DNA from: Nevskia sp. | GTDB taxonomy: Bacteria; Pseudomonadota; Gammaproteobacteria; Nevskiales; Nevskiaceae | Assembly (NCBI GenBank): GCA_023229645.1 | Contig: JALNYU010000010.1 | Span: 1 to 64,000 of the forward strand | Length of the DNA: 64,000 nt | Reading direction: 5' to 3' | Part shown: positions 1 to 8,156 of the stretch, one piece after another | How the letters are laid out: each line of letters starts with the position of its first letter | Numbering within the stretch: position 1 is the first letter of the stretch | Program-made: the position numbers and the translations under genes | The notes under the pieces: model-generated | The model's database searches: none | What the model saw: the letters and a program-made list of their open reading frames with translations, nothing else | What the model was told of the DNA's origin: nothing

Positions 1-68
1 CGCTCAAGCGCCATCATCCGCATTTCTTCCAACGCCGATCGCGATACCCTTCTTCCGTCTCTCTTCAT
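1..68 (-). CDS. N-terminus of an IS630-type transposase (runs off the window)
   Basis: Reading the minus strand from the ATG at 66-68 gives an open frame beginning MKRDGRRVSRSALEEMRMMA, which continues past base 1. This start resembles the helix-turn-helix N-terminus of IS630-family transposases, which commonly open with M-K-x-D-G-R followed by LExxRxMAxER. Only about 22 codons are visible, so the family call rests on this short stretch. The neighbouring gene (104-286) stops abruptly just upstream, which fits an insertion. It could be another HTH protein. Confidence 0.5.
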   Translation of the reverse strand, partial: MKRDGRRVSRSALEEMRMMALE

Positions 69-103
69 GTCGGGTTGGACAAACACTTCGCCCTTATTGT
101 TCC

Positions 104-286
104 CTAATATACTGACTTATTAGTAATATTCCACCGCGTCGCGATTTCAATTGCATAGCGTTCGTTGGTAACCGGATAAAAGATCGGCTGCTCCGGCAAG
201 CGCGGTGGCCACCGACGAAAGCCGCTCTGCGCCAGTAGCGTCAATTCCTCCGGCCCTGTTGGCCGATAAAGCGTTATTGTTTCCAT
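104..286 (-). pseudogene. Truncated N-terminal fragment of a small 'ADP-ribosylation/crystallin J1'-type protein
   Basis: The 60-residue product starts METITLYRPTGPEELTLL and carries the segment RLPEQPIFYPVTNERYA, which I recall from a family of roughly 110-residue proteins usually named ADP-ribosylation/crystallin J1 (a borrowed name; function not established). The family-like sequence ends around TRWN. The last few codons (ITNKSVY) then lead to a TAG and the start of an IS630-type transposase on the same strand. The second half of the protein is missing, so I infer truncation by insertion of the element. The exact junction cannot be fixed without the intact homologue. Confidence 0.5.
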
Positions 287-350
287 ACTCTATTATTTAG
301 CGCTTCAGATGCAGGCAGATGGTGATGGCTGTTTGCGCGAGTGTTGAGAT

Positions 351-872
351 TCAGCTTCCGTGCAAGCACTGTTCGGCAATTGCCTGCGCACGCGCAATTG
401 AAATCCCGTTGACTTGATCGGCGATTAATGGATCGCTATCGAGTGCTTCTGTATGCAACAAGACTTTCGGCCGCTGGTTGTTCGCTCGCACCATAACGTC
501 CGTTGCGCGGGGTTCGTCGAACGGGTAAGTCGGGATTACATTGCAGAGCCAACCGAAGTATCCCTCACCGTCACTGGGGTTATCGTAGGTTTCGCGGTAA
601 CGGTTAAAGCTCTTCTCACTCAGCGAAACCCAGACGCCCCAAAGAAACGGATCCGCGACGCCGTGAGTGGGAATTTCCAGTATTGCTCGGACAAAATAAT
701 CGGTGTTTTCGCCGTGAGCAATGGTGCAAAAGTCGCTGCTTAAAGTTCCCAGCGATGTCTTTTGTTCATCAGTGAGATCGTTATAGTGGTCTGGCGCGCT
801 AAATCCAATGCTGGGAGAGCCTTCATGGATGTTTCCACAACAGCTGCATTTATAACTAAAGATGGCTGACAT
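351..872 (-). CDS. DUF2199 domain-containing protein
   Basis: A 173-residue soluble protein with no signal peptide or membrane segment. It opens with a cysteine-rich YKCSCCGNIHEG element (residues 7-18) typical of DUF2199 proteins, followed by the conserved acidic and aromatic stretch around FLWGVWVSLSEKSF. The length matches the family. The paired cysteines suggest metal binding, but no biochemical role is known to me. It stands alone between the IS-disrupted gene and the HD-domain gene, with no operon partner visible. Confidence 0.8.
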   Translation of the reverse strand: MSAIFSYKCSCCGNIHEGSPSIGFSAPDHYNDLTDEQKTSLGTLSSDFCTIAHGENTDYFVRAILEIPTHGVADPFLWGVWVSLSEKSFNRYRETYDNPSDGEGYFGWLCNVIPTYPFDEPRATDVMVRANNQRPKVLLHTEALDSDPLIADQVNGISIARAQAIAEQCLHGS

Positions 873-988
873 AAATTGCTTTACTTATTAAGATTTTTCT
901 AGAAGAAAATTCATGGTTTTTACGGTGAAATTTTTCGTGAGACTACCGTGACTATCCTTCATCTTTGCCGCCGCTAGGTTCTTGGCAT

Positions 989-1987
989 TTATCCCGCACG
1001 GTCGAGCCCAAACTTGCCTGGGCAGCCGTCTAACACGTCGCGTAAAGCCGCGGCATCGATGGCTTCTGGCTTTAACGTCAATACGTCTAGCGACTGCAGC
1101 GCGATGGCTTTGTCGATACGTTCGAGATTGTGCGCGATGTAGGCGTCGTAAGGATTGCGCACGCCTGCTGCGCATTGAAAGTGGGCGTCGAGATAGCGGT
1201 GGGCGTTGTCGAAATAACCGTCGAGGCGATCGCGCCGCAGTTTTTTATAGAACGCCGGCGTGCCGTTTAGGAGGTCCATGCGGTCGATGTACAACGGCAC
1301 CGGTCCGCCGGGTTGGGCAGGGCCGGCGAGGCCGCAGCATTCGAATTCGGGGAAGAGAAAATCCCGACATTTTTCCGGGTAACAGGCGTCGGAGAGTTGT
1401 GAGAGTAAGTCTGCACTGGCGATCAGAAACGCCAATTGCCGGTCTTTGGGCGCATCCACCGGGATCTCGCTGAGCGGGATTTCGTAGCCGGTGAAGTGAA
1501 CGATCTCCGCAGCTAATTCGGCCTCAGCGCTGTAGCCAATCTGAGGCAGCAATTGCGCGAGAAATTCGCCGCTGCGGCGCACGTGGGTGAGTGTGTACAC
1601 GGCGCCGTTGCTGCCGCTATCGCTGTTGCGGCGGACATAGCCGGCATCATGAAACAACGCGATGATGCAGCCGAGCACGGCGCGGCGGCTGGCGAGGCGC
1701 TGATCCGCACTGCTGGCGCGTGCATGGCCATCAAGCAGGCGCGCCGTGGCCAGCGCGCAGTCGAGGCTGTGCTGGGCGTCGTGGTAGGTGGTATCGCAAC
1801 CAACATATCCAGGCAACGTGCCGGCGTAGAGCTGCCCGAATACCGAGAACGCGGCGCGCAATGCGGCGCGGTCGATTTCTGGGTAGCCGCGAGTTAGCAG
1901 GCACTCAACTTCGCCGCACACCGCTTGCGGCTGCGCGATGCAGACCTGATCAGTGACGTCGTAATGACTCCGGCGCTGCGTGCTCAT
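989..1987 (-). CDS. HD-domain phosphohydrolase, PDEase-like
   Basis: A 332-residue cytoplasmic protein with an HD-type metal site. The motif YHDAQH lies at residues 68-73 and FHDAGY at 112-117, followed by a conserved histidine in the IVHFTGYE stretch. The spacing and the YHxxxH start resemble cyclic-nucleotide phosphodiesterases of the HD superfamily more than HD-GYP proteins. Members hydrolyse phosphomonoesters or phosphodiesters using a divalent metal pair. The substrate cannot be told from the sequence. It is transcribed in the same direction as xthA, with a gap of about 100 bases, so co-transcription is possible. Confidence 0.7.
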   Translation of the reverse strand: MSTQRRSHYDVTDQVCIAQPQAVCGEVECLLTRGYPEIDRAALRAAFSVFGQLYAGTLPGYVGCDTTYHDAQHSLDCALATARLLDGHARASSADQRLASRRAVLGCIIALFHDAGYVRRNSDSGSNGAVYTLTHVRRSGEFLAQLLPQIGYSAEAELAAEIVHFTGYEIPLSEIPVDAPKDRQLAFLIASADLLSQLSDACYPEKCRDFLFPEFECCGLAGPAQPGGPVPLYIDRMDLLNGTPAFYKKLRRDRLDGYFDNAHRYLDAHFQCAAGVRNPYDAYIAHNLERIDKAIALQSLDVLTLKPEAIDAAALRDVLDGCPGKFGLDRAG

Positions 1988-2096
1988 GCCGGAATTCGAT
2001 GGGGATAGGACATCCTCGTAATACTAAAACCGTTCGCCGGCGAACGCAGTAGCGAAGTCGTTGCGATCTGTGATGTAGCACACACTGCGGCGGGTT

Positions 2097-2873
2097 TTAG
2101 GCGATTTCGGCGATAAACGGCGCATGATCTGACGGCCGCTCGTTGCGGCGCGGCGTGACATCAACGCCGGACCCGGTGCAACGTTTGGCGAGTGCTTCCG
2201 ATAACAGCAGATGATCGATCCGCAGGCCGAGGTTGCGCCGAAAGCCGGCGGCGCGGTAATCCCACCACGTGAATGTGCTCGGCGCCTGCGGGTGTAGCCG
2301 AAAGGCGTCAGCGAGCCCAAGATCGAGCAACGCTCGGAAGCCGGCGCGTTCGGCATCGGAGCATAAAATATTGCCTTCCCAGATTTCAGGGTCGTGTGTG
2401 TCTTCCGGCGCCGGCGCGATGTTGTAGTCGCCGCCGACGGCGAGGTTGGCGTGCTCCGCGAGCTCGTCGCGCAGATAGTCGCGCAATGCGGCGAGGAAGC
2501 GCAGTTTGTAGTCGTATTTTTCAGAGCCAATAGCTTGGCCATTGACGACGTAGACGTCGACTACGCGCAGCGGTCCGTCCGGCGTTTGTACCGTGGCGGC
2601 GATGACGCGCTTTTGTTCGTCGGCGAAGCCGGGGATATCACGGGAGATTTCGGTCAGCGGATGGCGCGATAGGATCGCCACACCGTTGTATGTCTTCTGT
2701 CCGCTATGCACCCAATTCCAACCGGCGGCTTCGAGATCGGCGCCGGGGAAGGCGTCGTCGGTTAGTTTGGTTTCCTGAATTGCGAGGGCATCGACCGGAT
2801 TGGCGGCGAGCCAGTCCAACACTTGCGGTAGGCGCACGCGGAGGGAATTAACATTCCAGGTGGCAATTTTCAT
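2097..2873 (-). CDS. xthA: Exodeoxyribonuclease III / AP endonuclease
   Basis: A 258-residue member of the exonuclease III family, which cleaves DNA 5' of abasic sites and removes 3' blocking groups in base excision repair. The start MKIATWNVNSLR carries the catalytic Asn, IQET at about residue 34 the metal-binding Glu, GDYNIAP the Asp/Asn pair, and PSDHAPF near the C-terminus the Asp-His pair. The length is normal (E. coli Xth has 268 residues). The ATG at 2873 begins exactly at the conserved family start. Confidence 0.95.
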   Translation of the reverse strand: MKIATWNVNSLRVRLPQVLDWLAANPVDALAIQETKLTDDAFPGADLEAAGWNWVHSGQKTYNGVAILSRHPLTEISRDIPGFADEQKRVIAATVQTPDGPLRVVDVYVVNGQAIGSEKYDYKLRFLAALRDYLRDELAEHANLAVGGDYNIAPAPEDTHDPEIWEGNILCSDAERAGFRALLDLGLADAFRLHPQAPSTFTWWDYRAAGFRRNLGLRIDHLLLSEALAKRCTGSGVDVTPRRNERPSDHAPFIAEIA

Positions 2874-2968
2874 CAGAGACGGGCAGTTAATCGAGGGTGG
2901 GGAATCATCGCATGGGATGTATCAACGCCCAAGCGGGCGTTGATCGCGATGATGATAGTGCTGGGGTT

Positions 2969-3484
2969 TTACGGCGCCGCGGGCAGGGTGTAGTCGAATT
3001 CGTAACTGTGTTTGCCGCCTTCGATGATGATGTTCATCGTGCCGCTAAGGCCCGTCAGGCTTTCTGTACCGGAATCGGGGACAACGCTGATGTTCAACGT
3101 CGGCACGCCGCGATTCAGTGTTGCGCTGTGCTGCAAGACGAAGCTGCCCGATTTTCCGGCGAGCGTGGCGGTGACGCGCTCGATGGCAACGTAACCCGCG
3201 GAGCCTGACGTTACGGTGCCGGCGCTCAACATCTCGCCTTGGCTGGTGCCTTCGAGATCGCCGTGGAATTGCTTGTCGATCGACAAGCGCCCGAGCTTGG
3301 CGTCCTCGGTACGGTTATACGGTTCCAGAGGATTGAGTTTGACATCAAAGCTACCGCTGGCGCGTTGCTGAGGCATGGGATGAATTCCAGAGTGGGGTGG
3401 CGTGATGCCGTTGGCAGCCTGAACGTGGCCGACGAATAGGGCGAGGAAGACGACAAGTGTAAGGCGGTAGGGTGTCGGGCGCAT
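2969..3484 (-). CDS. DUF3224 domain-containing exported protein
   Basis: A 171-residue protein with an N-terminal signal peptide (charged MRPTPYR, hydrophobic LTLVVFLALFVGHV, likely cleavage after AQA near residue 24). The mature part has the DUF3224 pattern: ASGSFDVKL near its start, GxLSIDKQFHGDLEGTSQGEM in the middle, and a C-terminal Gly-rich beta segment GTMNIIIEGGKHSYEFDY. DUF3224 proteins are small beta-barrels with no assigned function. Most homologues lack a signal peptide, so the periplasmic form is worth noting. The exbB-side terminator at 3543-3575 separates it from the uptake operon. Confidence 0.8.
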   Translation of the reverse strand: MRPTPYRLTLVVFLALFVGHVQAANGITPPHSGIHPMPQQRASGSFDVKLNPLEPYNRTEDAKLGRLSIDKQFHGDLEGTSQGEMLSAGTVTSGSAGYVAIERVTATLAGKSGSFVLQHSATLNRGVPTLNISVVPDSGTESLTGLSGTMNIIIEGGKHSYEFDYTLPAAP

Positions 3485-3542
3485 GGTCGGCGGTGGTCCG
3501 ATGGGAACGTTCAGAATGCACGAGCGCGGGCGTGGCGTCAGC

Positions 3543-3575
3543 CAATAAAAAGGCCCGGTCTTTACGACCGGGCCT
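3543..3575 (-). terminator. Intrinsic terminator of the exbD-tonB-receptor-exbB operon
   Basis: On the minus strand a perfect 10-bp stem (AGGCCCGGTC / GACCGGGCCT) with a 5-base loop is followed by TTTTTATT. It lies 31 bases beyond the exbB stop codon and before the DUF3224 gene, so it should end the uptake operon transcript. Confidence 0.85.
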
Positions 3576-3606
3576 CAATAACGCCTAACGAGAATTTATC
3601 GACCGA

Positions 3607-4197
3607 TTACGCCGGTTGACGGGTCTCGCTGATGCGCAGAATCAACACTTTGATGCGGTCACCCAGAAACTCAACGCGCTGCTGGAAGAAGTTAAAAAAC
3701 AACAACCCAAACAGTGCCACCGAAATGCCGAGCGCGGTAGCGATCAGCGCGGTACCGATACCGGCGCTGACGCCGCTGGGATCGGAAATACCGGAGCTGG
3801 CCAACACCGTGAACGTGTCGATGATGCCGAGAATGGTACCGAGCAGCCCGAGCAGCGGCGACGCGGTAACTACCGTATCGAGAATCCAGAGGTTGCGATT
3901 CAGCTGCAACCGCGCCTCGATGTAAGCCTCTTCCGACGCATCCTCAAGGTCGTGGCGGCTGCGGATCTTAGGCATACGGTCCAGCAGCAACCGCGAAACG
4001 TTCGCCGGAACGTTGTTTTGGGCAAGCAATTCCGGCGGAGGCGTCCCAGCACCGGGGGCTAGCGCGTCTTCGAGTTGGAGCGTCTTCTTCCGCGTCATCG
4101 CGTAGAAAATGATCCGCTCGACGGCGACAAAAGCCGTAAGCGCCAGCCCTGCGTACAGGGTGTAAAAAGTGAGGTCGTGGAAAAGGTTAAGGTTCAT
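3607..4197 (-). CDS. exbB: ExbB/TolQ-type proton channel protein
   Basis: A 196-residue inner-membrane protein of the MotA/TolQ/ExbB family. It has an N-terminal membrane segment (about residues 10-32) and, after a cytoplasmic stretch, two further segments in the conserved LDTVVTASPLLGLLGTILGI and ALIATALGISVALFGLLFF region, where the family's proton-channel helices lie. With ExbD it would use the proton gradient to energise TonB. It is the last gene of the operon, downstream of the receptor, whereas exbB is more often next to exbD. Confidence 0.9.
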   Translation of the reverse strand: MNLNLFHDLTFYTLYAGLALTAFVAVERIIFYAMTRKKTLQLEDALAPGAGTPPPELLAQNNVPANVSRLLLDRMPKIRSRHDLEDASEEAYIEARLQLNRNLWILDTVVTASPLLGLLGTILGIIDTFTVLASSGISDPSGVSAGIGTALIATALGISVALFGLLFFNFFQQRVEFLGDRIKVLILRISETRQPA

Positions 4198-4222
4198 GGA
4201 AACTCTCGAAATGACTTACGCC

Positions 4223-6703
4223 TTATTTTCCAAACTCGGCGGACAGCGTGACTGCGAACGAAACCGGGGCGCCAATGTAGTAGACAGGGCCATTGGCCGC
4301 AGTGTTTGTGAAGCCACTACCGCTACCAGTGCTTACGCGTTCATAGTCTTGATTGGTAACGTTATCGGCTACCAGTTTCAGGCTAACCTGACGCAATACA
4401 CCAACACGTGGGAAGGTATAGCCTGCACCGATATTCAGAACCGCATAACCGGCGGCGCTTTGGTCATTAATGAGCGTTGCCTGACTACGGCCCGTGTACT
4501 TGCCTTCCGCAAACAGATAGTAATTATTACGCGAGTACTGCAGGCTTGTTGCCGCCAAGATTACGGGGGTGTCTGGGAATTGTTTACCTGACGTGTCCAG
4601 TGTCGCCGTAGGAGAGGTGCGCAGATCACTGCTAATAATGCTGCGGGTATATGACGCTGAGCTGTACAGCGCAAAGTGAGGTAGGAAACTCCATCCACCT
4701 TCCACTTCGGCTCCATAGACCTTGGAATTTCCGACGTTGATGTTCGTTGTTGCGTCTAATACAGGGTCAAATCCAAATGCGAGGCGATTTTGTAGAAAAT
4801 TATAGAAAAGAGAACTAGAGAAAGTAACTTTTTTGCCAGCGTAACGATATCCCAGGTCAAAGTTGTTGGCAGTTTCCGGAACGTAAGGGAGTCGGCTGTT
4901 GGGGACCGAGCCATTTACAGCAAGTGCGCCTTGATTGAAGAAGTTCGAGTTGTTTGGCACCCGAAAACTGCGCGCCCCATTCGCGTAAACAGATTGTGTA
5001 TCCGTTATTTGGTAGTTAATTCCCAAGCTGGGCAGATTTTTTACAGCTGCAGCGTGAGCCGTGTAGTTAACATTAGTAACGTTAGGTGCGGTGGAACCAA
5101 AGTTGGCGCGATTTGTAAAGTCACGATCTTCTCCACTGTGGCGAAACGCCGGCGTAATCGTGAGCTTGTCGTTTAATAGGGAAATCGTATCGGTAATGAA
5201 AAGCGATTTTCCTGTGCTAATGGTCTGAGTATCGCGACCTTGGTAAATGCGCCCATTCGAGTCCCGAATCCAAGCAAACGGACTATCCAAATAGCGATCT
5301 ACCACGGTATCGGCGAGAAGTGGACGATTAGGGTCGCTGCTCGTAATTAATTCACCTGGTTGAGTTTGGATATGGTGAGCGCGTTCGGCCCAGTAGCCGA
5401 ACGTAATAGTATTGTTCGCCACGGTATAAGTGAACTTGGCGGTAGCGCCAGGCCGATTCGTCGTTGTTATGCTTGAACGGTAAATAAGCACCGTATCAGC
5501 ATAATCGCCATCACCATTCAAATCGAGTCCAGCGCCCCCAGGACCGGTGGTGCCCGGCGCTACTTCATTAACTTGAGCAAGTTGACCTGTGGCATTGCCG
5601 CCAAATGCGCCGGTACCAAAACCGTGCCAGAAATAAGGGCTGAAATCGAATCGCAATGTTGGTGTGAGCTGTAGCCCGGCGTTAAATGTAGCGAGATAAT
5701 TTTGGAACGGATTTAAGTGGAATGGAGCGTAACCGTTCAAACCGCTTGGATTGGACTCGGCTTGCCGGCCTGGGCCAGGCGCGAGGTGATTGAGTGGGGT
5801 AGTACCAAAATCAAAGTTCCGTCCCTGCGCCGGATTATCAATCTGAGCACGCGTTAAAGCACGGATATTGTTATTAATCGCACGATTGTAAAGAAGGCTG
5901 GCGCTCAGCTTGCTGCCTTTGCCGAGATCGAATTCGGTCGCGAAATCGACGTGGTTACGGTCCGCGCGACCATCGCCTTTGTACTTGTCGAGCAAGGCTT
6001 TTGAGTACGACAAATAGCTTTTCCAACGACCGCCGATGAGGCCGGTTTCGACCTTCGCAAATGTACGTTGATATTCCAGCGAACCGCCTGAATACGAGAC
6101 CGTTACACCGTAGTCGTCTTTCGGTGTGCAGGTCGTCAAGCCGACGTTGCCGCCGGTGGCGCCGACATGAGGCGCATCGGTATCGACGGAGCCTTGAGTT
6201 ACGAATACATTGCAAAGGTTTTCGGAGTCTGTGTATTCCTGCGGGAACACGGCAAAGTTACCCGAGTCATTTACCGGAGCGCCGTTGATTGTGAAGCCGA
6301 GCTGATCGCTGTTATAGCCGCGGATACGAATATTGCCGCCAAACAGACCAGACGAATCTTGGCTATAGGTATTGACGCCCGGCAACAGCGCTAGAGATTG
6401 GAACGGGTTGTTGGCCGGATTTTGCTTTTCGATATACGCCTTATCGACCGAGCTACGCGCTTTCGGCGTCGATTCCGGTGCGATCAGGCCGGTGCTGCCT
6501 GGGCCTTCGGTGCCTTCAACGCTGATGCGGCCGATGTTGGTTGTCGCGGTGGCTTCAGCCGAGACGGCGAGTGCCGCGCCGACATCGGAGGTGGCAACGC
6601 CCAGGCCAGAATCGGCGAGGGCAACGGTTTCTTGCGCGTTGGCGCCGTACGAGGCAACGAAGCCGGCCAGAAGGACGGCAAAACGTGTAGGCCTGAGCTG
6701 CAT
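4223..6703 (-). CDS. TonB-dependent outer-membrane receptor
   Basis: An 826-residue receptor with a signal peptide ending near GANAQ (residues 20-24). The plug domain spans about residues 75-195 (SLALLPGVNTYS, GGNIRIRGYNSDQLGFTING), and the rest is a beta-barrel with alternating aromatic strands to the C-terminus. These proteins import iron chelates, vitamins, nickel or glycans; the ligand is not apparent. Several FGxNATGQ and Asp-rich loop stretches (LDLNGDGDY near residue 395) suggest calcium-binding external loops. Dedicated tonB and exbBD genes sit in the same operon. Confidence 0.93.
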   Translation of the reverse strand: MQLRPTRFAVLLAGFVASYGANAQETVALADSGLGVATSDVGAALAVSAEATATTNIGRISVEGTEGPGSTGLIAPESTPKARSSVDKAYIEKQNPANNPFQSLALLPGVNTYSQDSSGLFGGNIRIRGYNSDQLGFTINGAPVNDSGNFAVFPQEYTDSENLCNVFVTQGSVDTDAPHVGATGGNVGLTTCTPKDDYGVTVSYSGGSLEYQRTFAKVETGLIGGRWKSYLSYSKALLDKYKGDGRADRNHVDFATEFDLGKGSKLSASLLYNRAINNNIRALTRAQIDNPAQGRNFDFGTTPLNHLAPGPGRQAESNPSGLNGYAPFHLNPFQNYLATFNAGLQLTPTLRFDFSPYFWHGFGTGAFGGNATGQLAQVNEVAPGTTGPGGAGLDLNGDGDYADTVLIYRSSITTTNRPGATAKFTYTVANNTITFGYWAERAHHIQTQPGELITSSDPNRPLLADTVVDRYLDSPFAWIRDSNGRIYQGRDTQTISTGKSLFITDTISLLNDKLTITPAFRHSGEDRDFTNRANFGSTAPNVTNVNYTAHAAAVKNLPSLGINYQITDTQSVYANGARSFRVPNNSNFFNQGALAVNGSVPNSRLPYVPETANNFDLGYRYAGKKVTFSSSLFYNFLQNRLAFGFDPVLDATTNINVGNSKVYGAEVEGGWSFLPHFALYSSASYTRSIISSDLRTSPTATLDTSGKQFPDTPVILAATSLQYSRNNYYLFAEGKYTGRSQATLINDQSAAGYAVLNIGAGYTFPRVGVLRQVSLKLVADNVTNQDYERVSTGSGSGFTNTAANGPVYYIGAPVSFAVTLSAEFGK

Positions 6704-6778
6704 GTGGTTTCTCCCTAGTCTACGAGTGCAATTGGTTGTCGAGGTGTACGAAATTCAAAAAGAAGCATTTACAGCGGT

Positions 6779-7480
6779 TCAGCTGCCTGGTGCGAAATCC
6801 AGATCTACTGTGAAACGATGCGTTGACTCGCCCGGCCACGCATCGTTTGGAAACGGCGGATACGTCCCTCGGCGTACCGTACTGAGCGCTTCTTTGTCGA
6901 GATAAATCGAGTACGAAGAATCCTCGATCTCGGCGCTGACCAGTTCGCCGTTGCGCTTGAGCACAAACGCGACTTTGGTGGTCCCCTTCGGACGCAACTT
7001 GCTGATCTCGCGTCCGGTTGGATAGCGTTTGATCGAATTCAGATACGTTTTGACCTGCCCTGCGTACTGACCCTGTAGATCGACGTTGACCGGCGGCGGT
7101 GGTGGCGGACTCGGCGGCGGCGGACTCGGCGGTGGTGGCGTCGGCGACGGCGGTACCGGCGGGCTCGGCGGCGTTGCCGGCACCGGTGGCGTCGGTTCGG
7201 CGACCGGCTCCTGCGATTGCGGAATCGGCTTTTGCGGCGTCTGCGGCGTCGGCTGGGGCTTCGGCGGCGTTGGTTGCGGCGGCGTTGGCGGCGGTGGTTC
7301 CGGCGGCGGCGGTGGCGGTGCTTCCGGCGGAATTTCGGCGATCGTGACGACGATTTCGTCTTTGACCAGCGGTTTGTGCGGGTTCGCTAAAGGCTGCGAG
7401 GCCAGCAGCCACGCGAGAGCCAGCGTAAAGACCGCAAAAACAGCTGCGATCCAACTGCGATGTTGGTAGATGGCATTCAT
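6779..7480 (-). CDS. tonB: TonB energy-transducing protein
   Basis: A 233-residue protein with one N-terminal membrane anchor (about residues 9-28), a long periplasmic linker rich in Pro with Gln, Thr and Ser (about residues 50-130), and a C-terminal TonB domain containing YPTGREISKLRPKG and AEIEDSSYSIYLDKEAL. It would carry energy from ExbBD to the receptor encoded next. The Pro-rich region is read from a highly repetitive CGGCGG tract, which also leaves long open frames in other phases. The TonB frame is the one with the conserved C-terminal domain. Confidence 0.92.
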   Translation of the reverse strand: MNAIYQHRSWIAAVFAVFTLALAWLLASQPLANPHKPLVKDEIVVTIAEIPPEAPPPPPPEPPPPTPPQPTPPKPQPTPQTPQKPIPQSQEPVAEPTPPVPATPPSPPVPPSPTPPPPSPPPPSPPPPPPVNVDLQGQYAGQVKTYLNSIKRYPTGREISKLRPKGTTKVAFVLKRNGELVSAEIEDSSYSIYLDKEALSTVRRGTYPPFPNDAWPGESTHRFTVDLDFAPGS

Positions 7481-7496
7481 GCACGGTATCGGCGGG

Positions 7497-7904
7497 TTAC
7501 TTCTTCTTTGCCGCGATTGAGAAGCCGTCGAAACCGCCTTCCTTCAGCGCATCCATCACTTCTAGCAAGCGCTGCATCTCAACGGTTTTGTCGCCGTTGA
7601 CAATGACGGTCACTTTGCTATCGGGGCGTTCCATGCTGTGAATCACGGCCGGCAACTGCGCCAGCGAGGTTTCTTTGCCGTTCACTTGTAATTCGCCGTC
7701 TTTGCCAAGCGTAACGATGGCGTTGATGACGGTTTTGAGGTCTTGCACCTGCGACGAAGTCGGCAACGTCGTCTTCACGCCCAACGCCGGAATAACGTTG
7801 ATGCTGATCAGAACGAAGAACACGAGCAAAAACATCATAACGTCGATCATCGGAATGATCTCGATACGCGCTCGCGGCTTTTTAGCTTGCTCCCAATGAC
7901 GCAT
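7497..7904 (-). CDS. exbD: ExbD/TolR-type biopolymer transport protein
   Basis: I start this at the ATG at 7904 (135 residues, MRHWEQAKKPRARIEIIPMIDVM), where a purine-rich CAGGGA precedes the start and the protein aligns with the normal ExbD N-terminus. The frame stays open upstream for 30 more codons without family similarity. One membrane helix (about residues 16-38) carries the conserved proton-relay Asp in PMIDVMMFLLVFF; the periplasmic domain follows. It is the first gene of the operon, 16 bases before tonB. Confidence 0.9.
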   Translation of the reverse strand: MRHWEQAKKPRARIEIIPMIDVMMFLLVFFVLISINVIPALGVKTTLPTSSQVQDLKTVINAIVTLGKDGELQVNGKETSLAQLPAVIHSMERPDSKVTVIVNGDKTVEMQRLLEVMDALKEGGFDGFSIAAKKK

Positions 7905-8156
7905 AGTTGGTCCCTGACAAAGTCCCGGATAATCCGGTCTTCGTATGACGATTGAATGAATTCCAGCAGTGAAGCCCGGAAAAAAATTACCCATTACCCC
8001 TGACCGAAGTCGGGGCTTCTATAAGTTTTAATACATGTTGCCCGCAAAAATCTTGCCTGATCCGGTGTACAACCAGACGCCGCAACAGGGCATAAATATA
8101 CTGGCCATAAGCCGCAACGCGGTCATGTCCTCTTCTATTGTATCCGGGATTTCACG
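7905..8156. promoter_or_regulatory. Divergent promoter region between exbD and the 5'-nucleotidase gene
   Basis: A 250-base gap between genes that face away from each other must hold both promoters. It is more AT-rich than the flanks. I see no convincing Fur box and no pair of -35/-10 boxes good enough to mark individually. Confidence 0.4.

Noticed and set aside
6720..7484. A 254-codon frame overlapping tonB on the same strand
   Set aside because: It is an Ala/Thr/Gly-rich product of the GC-rich proline-coding tract in another phase. Only the TonB frame carries the membrane anchor and conserved C-terminal domain.
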